DNA of 10,041 nt from Thermocaproicibacter sp002410755 (GTDB lineage Bacteria; Bacillota; Clostridia; Oscillospirales; Acutalibacteraceae): contig DAITDU010000055.1 of assembly GCA_036839715.1 (NCBI GenBank), forward strand, positions 1 through 10,041, read 5' to 3'. Of this stretch, positions 1 through 5,939 are shown piece by piece. Position 1 is the first letter of the stretch; each line of letters opens with the position of its first letter. The notes below the pieces were generated by a model. The model saw only the letters and a list, made by a program, of their open reading frames with translations, searched no databases and was not told the DNA's origin. A program made the translations under genes and the position numbers.

Positions 1-855
1 CCAACGCTCCAGTATTTTATTCATGTAGGCAGTTTGGTATTTTCCGGCACCGTCAATCGTCCGGTCATAGGCTTCCCGTATCATTTCCGGACTGAACTTC
101 CACTCGTTGACCCATATGGGTGCCAGGGACTCTTCCCGCTTGGAAGGGGCGCGGTGCGGTGAACCGACGGCCTGCTCCACAGTGCGCCAGGCTTTTTGGT
201 CTTTTGCCAAAAGGTTAAGGCGTCCTTCTGCTTTTTCATGTGTATTGATGTCATTGTCTGCCCAGTCAATTGCGGCTTTTTCAATGTAACGCATATTTGC
301 CCGACCGGCGTTTACCGCATACTGGATCAGCATAGCAATAACATCACAGGGCAGGCCGTAATCGTCATGGATCATCAGGAGGGTAGCCAAGTCACCGCCG
401 GAAAGCAGCCGCCCGAGAATTTGCTGGGCAGACTGCATAAGACAGGCAATCTCTTTTGACTCCGCCATCCGCTTTGCAACAAATTCACTGTCTGGTTTCT
501 GTGGGCGTGAAAGGAGATGGTGCGGCTTTTCGGGAGGTCCTGCAACTTTTTGCTGAAGCGGTGCAGGCTCAACCTTTTCATCTGCTGCCGTACTGGCAGG
601 GGGCGAAAGGGTTTCGCCATCGACGGAAATCAGCCCGTTTTCCCGCCAGTACAACATGGCGTCACCAACGTCTGCCCGGTCAATACCAAGTGCATCGGCA
701 ATATCCTTTGCTTCAAATGGTTCACCGGCATGCCGCAGTACCCAGAGCAGCACTTTCAGTTGGACAGAACCTGCCAGTTTCAGATTGTCGTCAACAACGG
801 AGCACGGCACTGCAAAGACAGAATTCCATGACCCGAGATTGATGGAATAGCTCAT
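1..855 (-). CDS. DnaD-domain replication protein (3' end beyond window)
   Basis: Reading the minus strand from the ATG at 855-853 gives 285 residues without a stop, continuing past the left edge. A GGAAAGGTG ribosome binding site lies just upstream. Residues about 1-85 look like the N-terminal winged-helix region, including a helix-turn-helix-like stretch AKDIADALGIDRADV at 49-63. A Pro/Ala/Lys-rich linker follows at about 85-125. Residues about 138-210 form a DnaD/DnaB_2 helical module ending in YIEKAAIDW (190-198). A second, partial module at about 245-285 ends in YMNKILERW (277-285). The YxxK....W spacing is identical in both, so two DnaD modules are in tandem. DnaD proteins of Firmicutes load the replicative helicase at initiation and at restart sites; this role is family knowledge. 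In related genomes a DnaC-like helicase loader often follows, but that lies outside the window. A phage-type DnaD paralogue is possible, although no phage genes are nearby. Confidence 0.88.
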   Translation of the reverse strand, partial: MSYSINLGSWNSVFAVPCSVVDDNLKLAGSVQLKVLLWVLRHAGEPFEAKDIADALGIDRADVGDAMLYWRENGLISVDGETLSPPASTAADEKVEPAPLQQKVAGPPEKPHHLLSRPQKPDSEFVAKRMAESKEIACLMQSAQQILGRLLSGGDLATLLMIHDDYGLPCDVIAMLIQYAVNAGRANMRYIEKAAIDWADNDINTHEKAEGRLNLLAKDQKAWRTVEQAVGSPHRAPSKREESLAPIWVNEWKFSPEMIREAYDRTIDGAGKYQTAYMNKILERW

Positions 856-911
856 TCGTTTCACCTTTCCGGATTGATACATATAAAATTGGATTCGACT
901 GATTTGGCTCA

Positions 912-917
912 ATTATA
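912..917 (-). promoter_or_regulatory. Extended -10 promoter for the DnaD-domain gene
   Basis: On the minus strand this reads TATAAT preceded by TGG, which is an extended -10 element (TGnTATAAT). No good -35 hexamer is seen at 16-18 bases upstream, as expected for an extended -10 promoter. It would give a leader of about 50 bases before the ATG at 855. Assignment is by consensus only. Confidence 0.6.
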
Positions 918-994
918 CCACAGAAGAAGGTCAGATGTGCAGGAAAGAACAGAATGGGAAAGTGCGTGAATCAAGACAGTCCGGAATTTTATAA

Positions 995-1023
995 TTGATT
1001 TTTTCTTATCATTGCGTTATGAT
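995..1023 (+). promoter_or_regulatory. Sigma-A promoter of the lytic transglycosylase gene, with overlapping palindromes
   Basis: TTGATT at 995-1000 and TATGAT at 1018-1023 are separated by 17 bases, a good sigma-A promoter with a start near 1030. The -10 element sits inside the inverted repeat TTATGAT-aat-ATCATAA (1017-1033). It also overlaps a second one, TTATCAT (1006-1012) with ATGATAA (1019-1025). Such symmetry over the -10 and start site could be an operator, but the region is AT-rich, so chance is possible. Confidence 0.6.
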
Positions 1024-1084
1024 AATATCATAAATAATAAATTTGGTATTTTCCTTGATAATTTTGTAGAAGGTGGTGGGAAAA

Positions 1085-1828
1085 ATGATGTCAGGGGTAA
1101 CTCCCGTCAGCCGTCCAGAGACAGCGAAGCAGTCGGGCTCGGTTTCCGGGAAAGGGGCATCCGCTTTTTCTACTGTACTGAAAGGTGCCGTATTATCCCA
1201 GAAGGAAGAAAATCTCAATGGGATATTCCATGAAGCTGCTGCAAAATATGATGTTCCAGAGCGCCTCCTAAAAGCAGTAGGAAAAGCAGAATCCGGTTTT
1301 CAGGCGGATGCGGTTTCCTCCTGCGGTGCTGAGGGAATTATGCAGCTAATGCCGTCAACAGCGTCGGCTTTAGGGGTAGAGAACCCGTTTGACCCTGAAC
1401 AGAATATCATGGGAGGTGCCAAATATCTTAGCCAGCTTCTCAGTTCTTTCGGCGGGAACGCCAAACTGGCTGTGGCAGCCTACAATGCCGGAAGCGGTGC
1501 TGTCCGCAAATATGGCGGTGTGCCTCCCTACCGGGAAACGCAGAATTATGTGAAAAAAGTCCTGGGTTATGCAGGAGAAGATATTTCGGCCCTTGGCTCT
1601 GCTCCTGCAACTTCGGTCGCAGAAGGGCTTGGCAACCTGTCTTTGCCTATTTCAGATTCTTTGTCAGCAGGGAAGGGTGAGGACACTGCTGCACTTAGCG
1701 GCACGGCGCAGCTCAGCCTGAGTAGTTACCAACTCTTTGCAAAAGCATATGTGCAGCGTCTGGAGCAGCAAGCCCTAAATGTTCTTGCTGAGGAAAGTAC
1801 CGCGCAGCCGGAAAAAAGTCCCGATTGA
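1085..1828 (+). CDS. Soluble lytic transglycosylase, SLT domain, no signal peptide
   Basis: This gene encodes a 247-residue protein with a goose-lysozyme-like SLT domain at about residues 46-165. Such enzymes cleave the glycan strand of peptidoglycan and leave 1,6-anhydro-muramyl ends. Visible motifs are the catalytic Glu69 in KAESGF, GIMQLMP (84-90), FDPEQNIMGGAKYL (102-115) and AYNAG (132-136). The start at 1085 fits AAGGTG at 1070-1075; the upstream in-frame GTG codons lie within this ribosome binding site. The N-terminal 45 residues are Ser/Gly/Ala/Lys-rich and have no hydrophobic segment, so there is no classical signal peptide. Residues 166-247 form a low-complexity tail with a helical stretch (YQLFAKAYVQRLEQQALNVL). 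Signal-less relatives such as Bacillus CwlQ are known, so export may be by another route or by association with a surface apparatus; that is inference. The gene is monocistronic, with its own promoter. Confidence 0.88.
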   Translation: MMSGVTPVSRPETAKQSGSVSGKGASAFSTVLKGAVLSQKEENLNGIFHEAAAKYDVPERLLKAVGKAESGFQADAVSSCGAEGIMQLMPSTASALGVENPFDPEQNIMGGAKYLSQLLSSFGGNAKLAVAAYNAGSGAVRKYGGVPPYRETQNYVKKVLGYAGEDISALGSAPATSVAEGLGNLSLPISDSLSAGKGEDTAALSGTAQLSLSSYQLFAKAYVQRLEQQALNVLAEESTAQPEKSPD

Positions 1829-1864
1829 ACCCGGATTTCAGGCTCAATCGGTTTCAAAAAACCG
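1821..1864 (+). terminator. Stem-loops at the end of the transglycosylase gene (weak terminator)
   Basis: CCGATTGA (1821-1828, containing the stop codon) pairs with TCAATCGG (1844-1851). A second small hairpin, CGGTTT (1849-1854) with AAACCG (1859-1864), overlaps it. The two share bases and are mutually exclusive. No U-tract follows on the plus strand, so intrinsic termination would be weak. The hairpins may instead stabilise the mRNA 3' end. Confidence 0.35.
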
Positions 1865-1884
1865 AATAAAAATCAAAAAGAACC

Positions 1885-1913
1885 TTGACAAAGCGGATGG
1901 TTTTGCCTATAAT
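1885..1913 (+). promoter_or_regulatory. Consensus sigma-A promoter of tRNA-Gly
   Basis: TTGACA at 1885-1890 and TATAAT at 1908-1913 match the consensus exactly, with the optimal 17-base spacer. The tRNA begins about 25 bases after the predicted start near 1920. This is the strength expected of a stable-RNA promoter. Confidence 0.92.
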
Positions 1914-1944
1914 AAAACCCGGCAGCGGTAGTTGGTCAAAAAGT

Positions 1945-2020
1945 GCGAACGTAGCTCATCTGGTAGAGCGCCACCTTGCCATGGTGGAGGTAGCGAGTTC
2001 GATTCTCGTCGTTCGCTCCA
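1945..2020 (+). tRNA. tRNA-Gly(GCC)
   Basis: A complete 76-base cloverleaf can be drawn. The acceptor stem GCGAACG (1945-1951) pairs fully with CGTTCGC (2010-2016). The D stem is GCTC/GAGC (1954-1957, 1966-1969). The anticodon stem CCACC/GGTGG (1971-1975, 1983-1987) encloses TTGCCAT with anticodon GCC at 1978-1980, which reads GGC and GGU glycine codons. The T stem GCGAG/CTCGT carries the TTCGATT loop (1998-2004). The discriminator base is U (2017), as is usual for bacterial glycine tRNAs, and the CCA end is encoded (2018-2020). It is a single-gene transcription unit. Confidence 0.96.
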
Positions 2021-2030
2021 ACTTTTATAA

Positions 2031-2056
2031 GGCCCGGTCAAAACCGGGCCTTTTTT
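2031..2056 (+). terminator. Intrinsic terminator of tRNA-Gly
   Basis: GGCCCGGT (2031-2038) pairs perfectly with ACCGGGCC (2043-2050) across a four-base CAAA loop, followed by six T residues (2051-2056). This is a textbook rho-independent terminator ten bases after the CCA end. Confidence 0.95.
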
Positions 2057-2116
2057 CTGTGCCATGCGCAACCATTTTCCCTGACCGGTAAAAAATGGTT
2101 TTCATTCGGATAATAA

Positions 2117-2145
2117 TTGCATTTCCCGGGAAAATAAGGTATGAT
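2117..2145 (+). promoter_or_regulatory. Sigma-A promoter of the CofE-like gene
   Basis: TTGCAT (2117-2122) and TATGAT (2140-2145) lie 17 bases apart. Transcription would begin near 2152. This rules out in-frame starts further upstream and supports translation from 2197. Confidence 0.68.
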
Positions 2146-2196
2146 TATATGACTGTATTATTGGATAAGGAACGGAAAAAGGAGAAGTCAACTATT

Positions 2197-2973
2197 ATGT
2201 GCGAGGGAAATACTGCTGTTGCAGAGAAACAGACGGAGACGGAATGGTTTGTACGAAATCCGGAAAAGAAAATTGGAATCGTTGCGATGGGCAAGCATTT
2301 TAACCGCTATCCGGTGCGCACTCATTACGTCCGTGTAGGACAGGATACTTACATTGACTTAATCCGGAAATATATTCTTCCGGTCTGGCGGAATGGGGAT
2401 ATCCTTTCCATCAGTGAAAAAGTCATTTCTCTTTGTGAAGGGAATGTCGTTTATAAAAAAGATGTGAAAGTTAGCGGCCTTGCCCGGATGCTCAGCAAAC
2501 ATGTCCATTATGATCCGATTGCCGGACTCCATCTGGCTATTCCGGAAAAAATGCAGGTTGCTATTGACGAAGTCGGCGTGCCCCGGATCCTTCTGGCAGC
2601 GTGCTGTGCAGCATTTACGAGGCCGTTTGGCAAGCATGGTGTGTTTTACCAGGTAGCGGGCCGCCAGGCGGCAGGCATTGACGGCTTTGAGTCAGATGGT
2701 TTTAAGGATTACAATGATATGGCAATCCTCTGCCCTGAAAACTCCGATGAAATCTGTGCGGATATTTTACAAAAAACCGGTGTGCGCGCAATGATTGTTG
2801 ACGCGAATGATTTTGGCGTTGAAATCCTCGGTGCAGCAAAGACAATTCCGTACACGTTGGATGAGATGCAAAGCTTAATTCGAGACAATCCAGCCTGTCA
2901 GGAAGATGAATGTACCCCATTTGTCATCATCCGTGAAGAAGAGGACGAGCCTGCGGCACCTTCTGCTACCTGA
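2197..2973 (+). CDS. CofE-like protein (F420-0:gamma-glutamyl ligase fold)
   Basis: The 258-residue product resembles the CofE/FbiB N-terminal ligase family, which in archaea and actinobacteria adds L-glutamate to coenzyme F420-0 with GTP. The family-typical stretch GDILSISEKVISLCEGNVV (67-85) corresponds to CofE's GDI..VAQK..S..EG region. A Pro-Phe-Gly element (TRPFGKHG, 141-148) and GIDGFESDGFKDYNDMA (160-176) sit where CofE has its SDxFGRPWR and downstream parts. No F420 synthesis gene is nearby, and this kind of bacterium is not expected to make F420. The substrate may therefore be another gamma-carboxyl acceptor; the true reaction is unknown. The start at 2197 uses AGGAG at 2180-2184 and follows the promoter at 2117-2145. 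The C-terminus is acidic (REEEDEP). The gene is monocistronic between its own promoter and terminator. Confidence 0.75.
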   Translation: MCEGNTAVAEKQTETEWFVRNPEKKIGIVAMGKHFNRYPVRTHYVRVGQDTYIDLIRKYILPVWRNGDILSISEKVISLCEGNVVYKKDVKVSGLARMLSKHVHYDPIAGLHLAIPEKMQVAIDEVGVPRILLAACCAAFTRPFGKHGVFYQVAGRQAAGIDGFESDGFKDYNDMAILCPENSDEICADILQKTGVRAMIVDANDFGVEILGAAKTIPYTLDEMQSLIRDNPACQEDECTPFVIIREEEDEPAAPSAT

Positions 2974-2988
2974 AAAAAGTTATGTCTA

Positions 2989-3030
2989 GGGCCGGGGGTT
3001 TCCTTTTGGAAGTACCCTCGGCCCGTTTTT
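2989..3030 (+). terminator. Intrinsic terminator after the CofE-like gene
   Basis: A long, nearly perfect stem joins GGGCCGGGGGT (2989-2999) to ACCCTCGGCCC (3014-3024), with one G-T pair. It continues through TTCC/GGAA around a TTTT loop and is followed by TTTTT (3026-3030). It separates this gene from typA. Confidence 0.93.
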
Positions 3031-3032
3031 CA

Positions 3033-3061
3033 TTCACAATCAAAAGGTTTTGTGCTATAAT
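3033..3061 (+). promoter_or_regulatory. Promoter of the typA operon
   Basis: TATAAT (3056-3061) is preceded by TGC, forming an extended -10. TTCACA (3033-3038) serves as the -35 with a 17-base spacer. The leader to the chosen typA start is about 80 bases. Confidence 0.72.
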
Positions 3062-3146
3062 AAATTGTCATAACACCATTTTTCGGCGAATCTAAATGAA
3101 AATTGCGGTTTGTTACTGCCGCATAGACCAGAAGAGGGAAAACTGC

Positions 3147-4967
3147 ATGGATGTCAGAAACGATTTAAGAAACATAGCCATTATTGCCCATGTTGACCAC
3201 GGGAAAACAACACTTGTCGACCAGCTCTTGCGCCAGAGCGGCGTTTTTCGATCCAACGAGGTTGTAGAAGACCGTGTTATGGATTCCAACGCTATTGAGC
3301 GTGAACGGGGCATTACAATCCTTTCAAAAAATACGGCCGTCTACTATCAGGGGACGAAAATTAATATTATTGATACTCCCGGTCATGCTGATTTTGGCGG
3401 CGAGGTGGAACGCATCCTCATGATGGTGGATGGCGTACTGCTTTTGGTTGATGCTTTTGAGGGCTGTATGCCTCAAACACGATTTGTGCTCAAAAAAGCT
3501 CTTGCCCTCGGTAAGAAACCGCTTGTTGTCATCAATAAGATTGACCGCCCCAATGCGCGCCCAAAGGAAGTTGTTGATGAGGTTATTGACCTGTTTATTG
3601 AGCTTGGAGCGACCGAGGATCAGCTTGATTTCCCTGTAATTTATGCTTCAGGGCGTGACGGCTATGCGACGGCCGACCTTAATGTTCCCGGGAAGAACAT
3701 GAAACCGCTGTTTGATGCAATCCTGAAAGATATTCCTGCGCCGAAAGGCAACCTGAATGGGCCAACGCAGGTGCTGTTTTCCAACGTCGATTACGATGAT
3801 TACGTTGGCCGTATTGGCATCGGACGTGTGGAGCGCGGTGCAGTCCATGATGGTGAAAGTGTTGTACTCTGCCACCGTGACGGCACCAAAAGCAATGTGA
3901 AGGTTACCAAGTTATACCAGTTTGAAGGCCTTAAGCGTATTGAGGTCAAGGAGGCTAAGCTGGGCGATATTGTCGCCGTTTCCGGTGTTTCGGGCCTTAA
4001 TATCGGTGAAACAATCTGTTCCCCCGACTGCGTTGAGCCTTTGCCGTTTGTAAAGATTGATGAACCGACTGTGTCCATGATGTTTATGGTTAACAACAGC
4101 CCCTTTGCCGGACGGGAAGGCAAATATGTTACTTCCCGCAATCTGCGTGACCGCCTTTTTAAAGAAGTGCAGACAAACGTTGCCATGCGCATTGAGGAGA
4201 CTGATTCCCCCGATACATTTAAGGTTTCCGGACGCGGTGAGCTACACCTTTCCATCCTTATCGAAGAAATGCGCCGTGAAGACTATGAGTTTCAGGTCTC
4301 CAGCCCAACCGTCATTTACAAGCAAATCAACGGAAAAAAATGTGAGCCAATAGAACTTCTGATGATTGAAGTACCTGATGCCTATGTTGGCGCTGTCATG
4401 GAAAAGCTCGGAACGCGTAAAGCTGAACTTCAAAACATGGGTACCCGCAATACCGGCGTTACCAATCTTGAATTTAAAATCCCGGCACGCGGCCTGATGG
4501 GTTATCGTCAGGAATTTTTGACAGATACCAATGGCTATGGCATTATGAACAATATCTTTGACTGCTATGAACCTTACAAGGGGGATATTCAGACACGCAC
4601 GACCGGTTCACTGGTTGCCCATGAAGCGGGTGAATCTACAGGCTATGGCCTGTTTTACGCGCAGGACCGCGGCAGGCTTTTTATTGGGCCGGGTGTGGAA
4701 GTTTATGAAGGCATGATTATCGGTGTCAGTCCAAAAACTGACGATATCACCGTAAATGTCTGTAAGAAAAAACACGCGACCAATACACGTGCCTCGGGTT
4801 CTGATGAAGCGCTGAAGCTTACACCTCCAAGCAATCTCAGCCTTGAGCAGTGCCTTGAGTTTATTAAACCAGATGAGCTGGTGGAGGTTACTCCTAAAAA
4901 TATTCGTATGCGTAAAGTTATCCTGAACAAGGAACTTCGCATGAAGAGTGCTGCAAGGAAAAAATAA
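3147..4967 (+). CDS. typA: Ribosome-binding GTPase TypA/BipA
   Basis: This 606-residue protein has the usual TypA/BipA length. GTPase motifs are clear: G1 AHVDHGKT (14-21), G2 ERGITI (53-58), G3 DTPGH (76-80) and G4 NKID (130-133). The rest follows the EF-G-like order of domains II, III and V, then the TypA-specific C-terminal domain. TypA binds the ribosome at the EF-G site and supports 50S assembly and growth in cold or stress; this is family knowledge. The ATG at 3147 is preferred because MDVRNDLRNIAIIAHVDHGKT matches the usual N-terminus and AGAGGG (3133-3138) lies eight bases before it. An ATG at 3096 is in frame but has no such support. The exonuclease gene starts one base after the stop, so the two are almost surely co-transcribed. 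Confidence 0.96.
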   Translation: MDVRNDLRNIAIIAHVDHGKTTLVDQLLRQSGVFRSNEVVEDRVMDSNAIERERGITILSKNTAVYYQGTKINIIDTPGHADFGGEVERILMMVDGVLLLVDAFEGCMPQTRFVLKKALALGKKPLVVINKIDRPNARPKEVVDEVIDLFIELGATEDQLDFPVIYASGRDGYATADLNVPGKNMKPLFDAILKDIPAPKGNLNGPTQVLFSNVDYDDYVGRIGIGRVERGAVHDGESVVLCHRDGTKSNVKVTKLYQFEGLKRIEVKEAKLGDIVAVSGVSGLNIGETICSPDCVEPLPFVKIDEPTVSMMFMVNNSPFAGREGKYVTSRNLRDRLFKEVQTNVAMRIEETDSPDTFKVSGRGELHLSILIEEMRREDYEFQVSSPTVIYKQINGKKCEPIELLMIEVPDAYVGAVMEKLGTRKAELQNMGTRNTGVTNLEFKIPARGLMGYRQEFLTDTNGYGIMNNIFDCYEPYKGDIQTRTTGSLVAHEAGESTGYGLFYAQDRGRLFIGPGVEVYEGMIIGVSPKTDDITVNVCKKKHATNTRASGSDEALKLTPPSNLSLEQCLEFIKPDELVEVTPKNIRMRKVILNKELRMKSAARKK

Positions 4968-4968
4968 A

Positions 4969-5874
4969 ATGGATTTTGTCATTCTCGACCTTGAGTGGAA
5001 CGGCGCTTTCAGCAAGCGGCTTGGACGGTTTATCAATGAGATTATTGAGATTGGAGCCGTCCGGATTGATGGGAAACTAAATATACTGGATACTTTTGAA
5101 GCGCTTGTCCGCCCACAGGTGGGGAAAAAAATCAGCGGGAAGATAAGGTCGCTTACCAATATTACGAATGAAGAGCTAAAGGGCGGACTCGTTTTTATGC
5201 AGGCACTTTCCCGCTTTGGCAAATGGGCGGATGGCGCTGCCATTATGACATGGGGTACTTCAGATGTCCTTGCGCTCATTGAAAATTGCCGCTATTTCTG
5301 TGGGAGCGGCCGTATCCCATTTCTGCGGAAATATGTTGACCTGCAGGCTTACTGTGAGCACAGCCTGCAAAGCGGGAATGCTCAGCAAATGGGCCTAAGC
5401 ACAGCGGCAGGGCTCCTTGGCATTGATGAGGGTGGCTTTGATCATCACCGTGCGTTGGGTGACAGCCTCCTGACTCTCCGATGCTTTCAGAAGGTTTATA
5501 CTCCGGAAAGTCTGACACCTTTTATCCAGGATGCGGAGGAAGATGAATTCTACCGCCGAATGGAGTTTAAGACAGTGGCTGTCTGTGACCTGCATTCTCC
5601 GCTGATTCAACCGCAGGACCTTGTATTTCGTTGTGATGGGTGCGGGCATCGGGCACGCCGCATTGGCGAATGGCAGCTCCGGAATAAAAGCTTCCGTGCA
5701 CTGTTTTTCTGCAAGCGGTGTGACCGTAAGTTTTACGGCCGTGTTCAATTTAAATTGAAATATGAGGGCCTTGTTGTCCGGAAAAAAATATTGCCTTATC
5801 CAAAAGGAAAAGAAACTGCGAAGGCAGAGCCACCGGAAGCAGGCAAACAGCAGATAAAAGCGGTGTCGGGATAA
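4969..5874 (+). CDS. DEDDh 3'-5' exonuclease with C-terminal zinc ribbon
   Basis: The 301-residue protein begins with an RNase T/DnaQ-type exonuclease domain (about 1-180). Exo I is DLEWNG with Asp7 and Glu9. The exo II aspartate is Asp99 in TWGTSD. Exo III is HRALGD with His160 and Asp165. All DEDDh metal-binding and catalytic residues are thus present, and it should remove nucleotides from 3' ends of RNA or DNA. Residues 222-251 carry CxxC...CxxC (Cys222, Cys225, Cys248, Cys251), a zinc ribbon with basic residues around it (RARRIGEWQLR, KRCDRKF). A Lys-rich tail follows; ribbon and tail probably hold nucleic acid. The domain resembles KapD-like exonucleases, but the zinc ribbon is an addition. 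The start at 4969 uses AAGGAA (4955-4960), which lies in the end of typA; the intergenic gap is one base, implying translational coupling with typA. Confidence 0.87.
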   Translation: MDFVILDLEWNGAFSKRLGRFINEIIEIGAVRIDGKLNILDTFEALVRPQVGKKISGKIRSLTNITNEELKGGLVFMQALSRFGKWADGAAIMTWGTSDVLALIENCRYFCGSGRIPFLRKYVDLQAYCEHSLQSGNAQQMGLSTAAGLLGIDEGGFDHHRALGDSLLTLRCFQKVYTPESLTPFIQDAEEDEFYRRMEFKTVAVCDLHSPLIQPQDLVFRCDGCGHRARRIGEWQLRNKSFRALFFCKRCDRKFYGRVQFKLKYEGLVVRKKILPYPKGKETAKAEPPEAGKQQIKAVSG

Positions 5875-5896
5875 AATCTGTTCCGGTACCGCTTTT
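5856..5896 (+). terminator. Hairpin terminator overlapping the exonuclease stop codon
   Basis: AAAAGCGGTGTCGG (5856-5869) pairs with CCGGTACCGCTTTT (5883-5896) over 14 positions, including two G-T pairs. The 13-base loop contains the TAA stop (5872-5874). TTTT closes the stem, with TTTTT at 5901-5905. The last residues of the exonuclease are therefore encoded by the 5' arm. It ends the typA-exonuclease unit. Confidence 0.75.
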
Positions 5897-5939
5897 CCAA
5901 TTTTTAAAATGAATTTAGAAATTAAGGGGGACAGGACTG

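Noticed and set aside
456..842. Plus-strand open frame of 128 codons opposite the DnaD-domain gene.
   Set aside because: The minus strand encodes a recognisable protein through the whole stretch; this frame has a low-complexity, His/Gln/Arg-rich translation typical of antisense frames.
1934..1943. GGTCAAAA before the tRNA, resembling a CtsR half-site.
   Set aside because: Only one heptad is present, it lies after the start site of a tRNA promoter, and no second direct repeat follows.
1885..2091. Open frame of 68 codons over the tRNA region.
   Set aside because: It spans a perfect promoter, a complete tRNA-Gly and its terminator, and has no ribosome binding site; not a gene.
3096..3146. Upstream in-frame ATG giving a 17-residue longer TypA.
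   Set aside because: The extra residues do not resemble TypA N-termini, and the ATG at 3147 has a better placed ribosome binding site and a typical first-residue pattern.
4608..5279. Long minus-strand open frame opposite typA and the exonuclease.
   Set aside because: It overlaps two clear plus-strand genes, has no recognisable domain and no supporting start signals.
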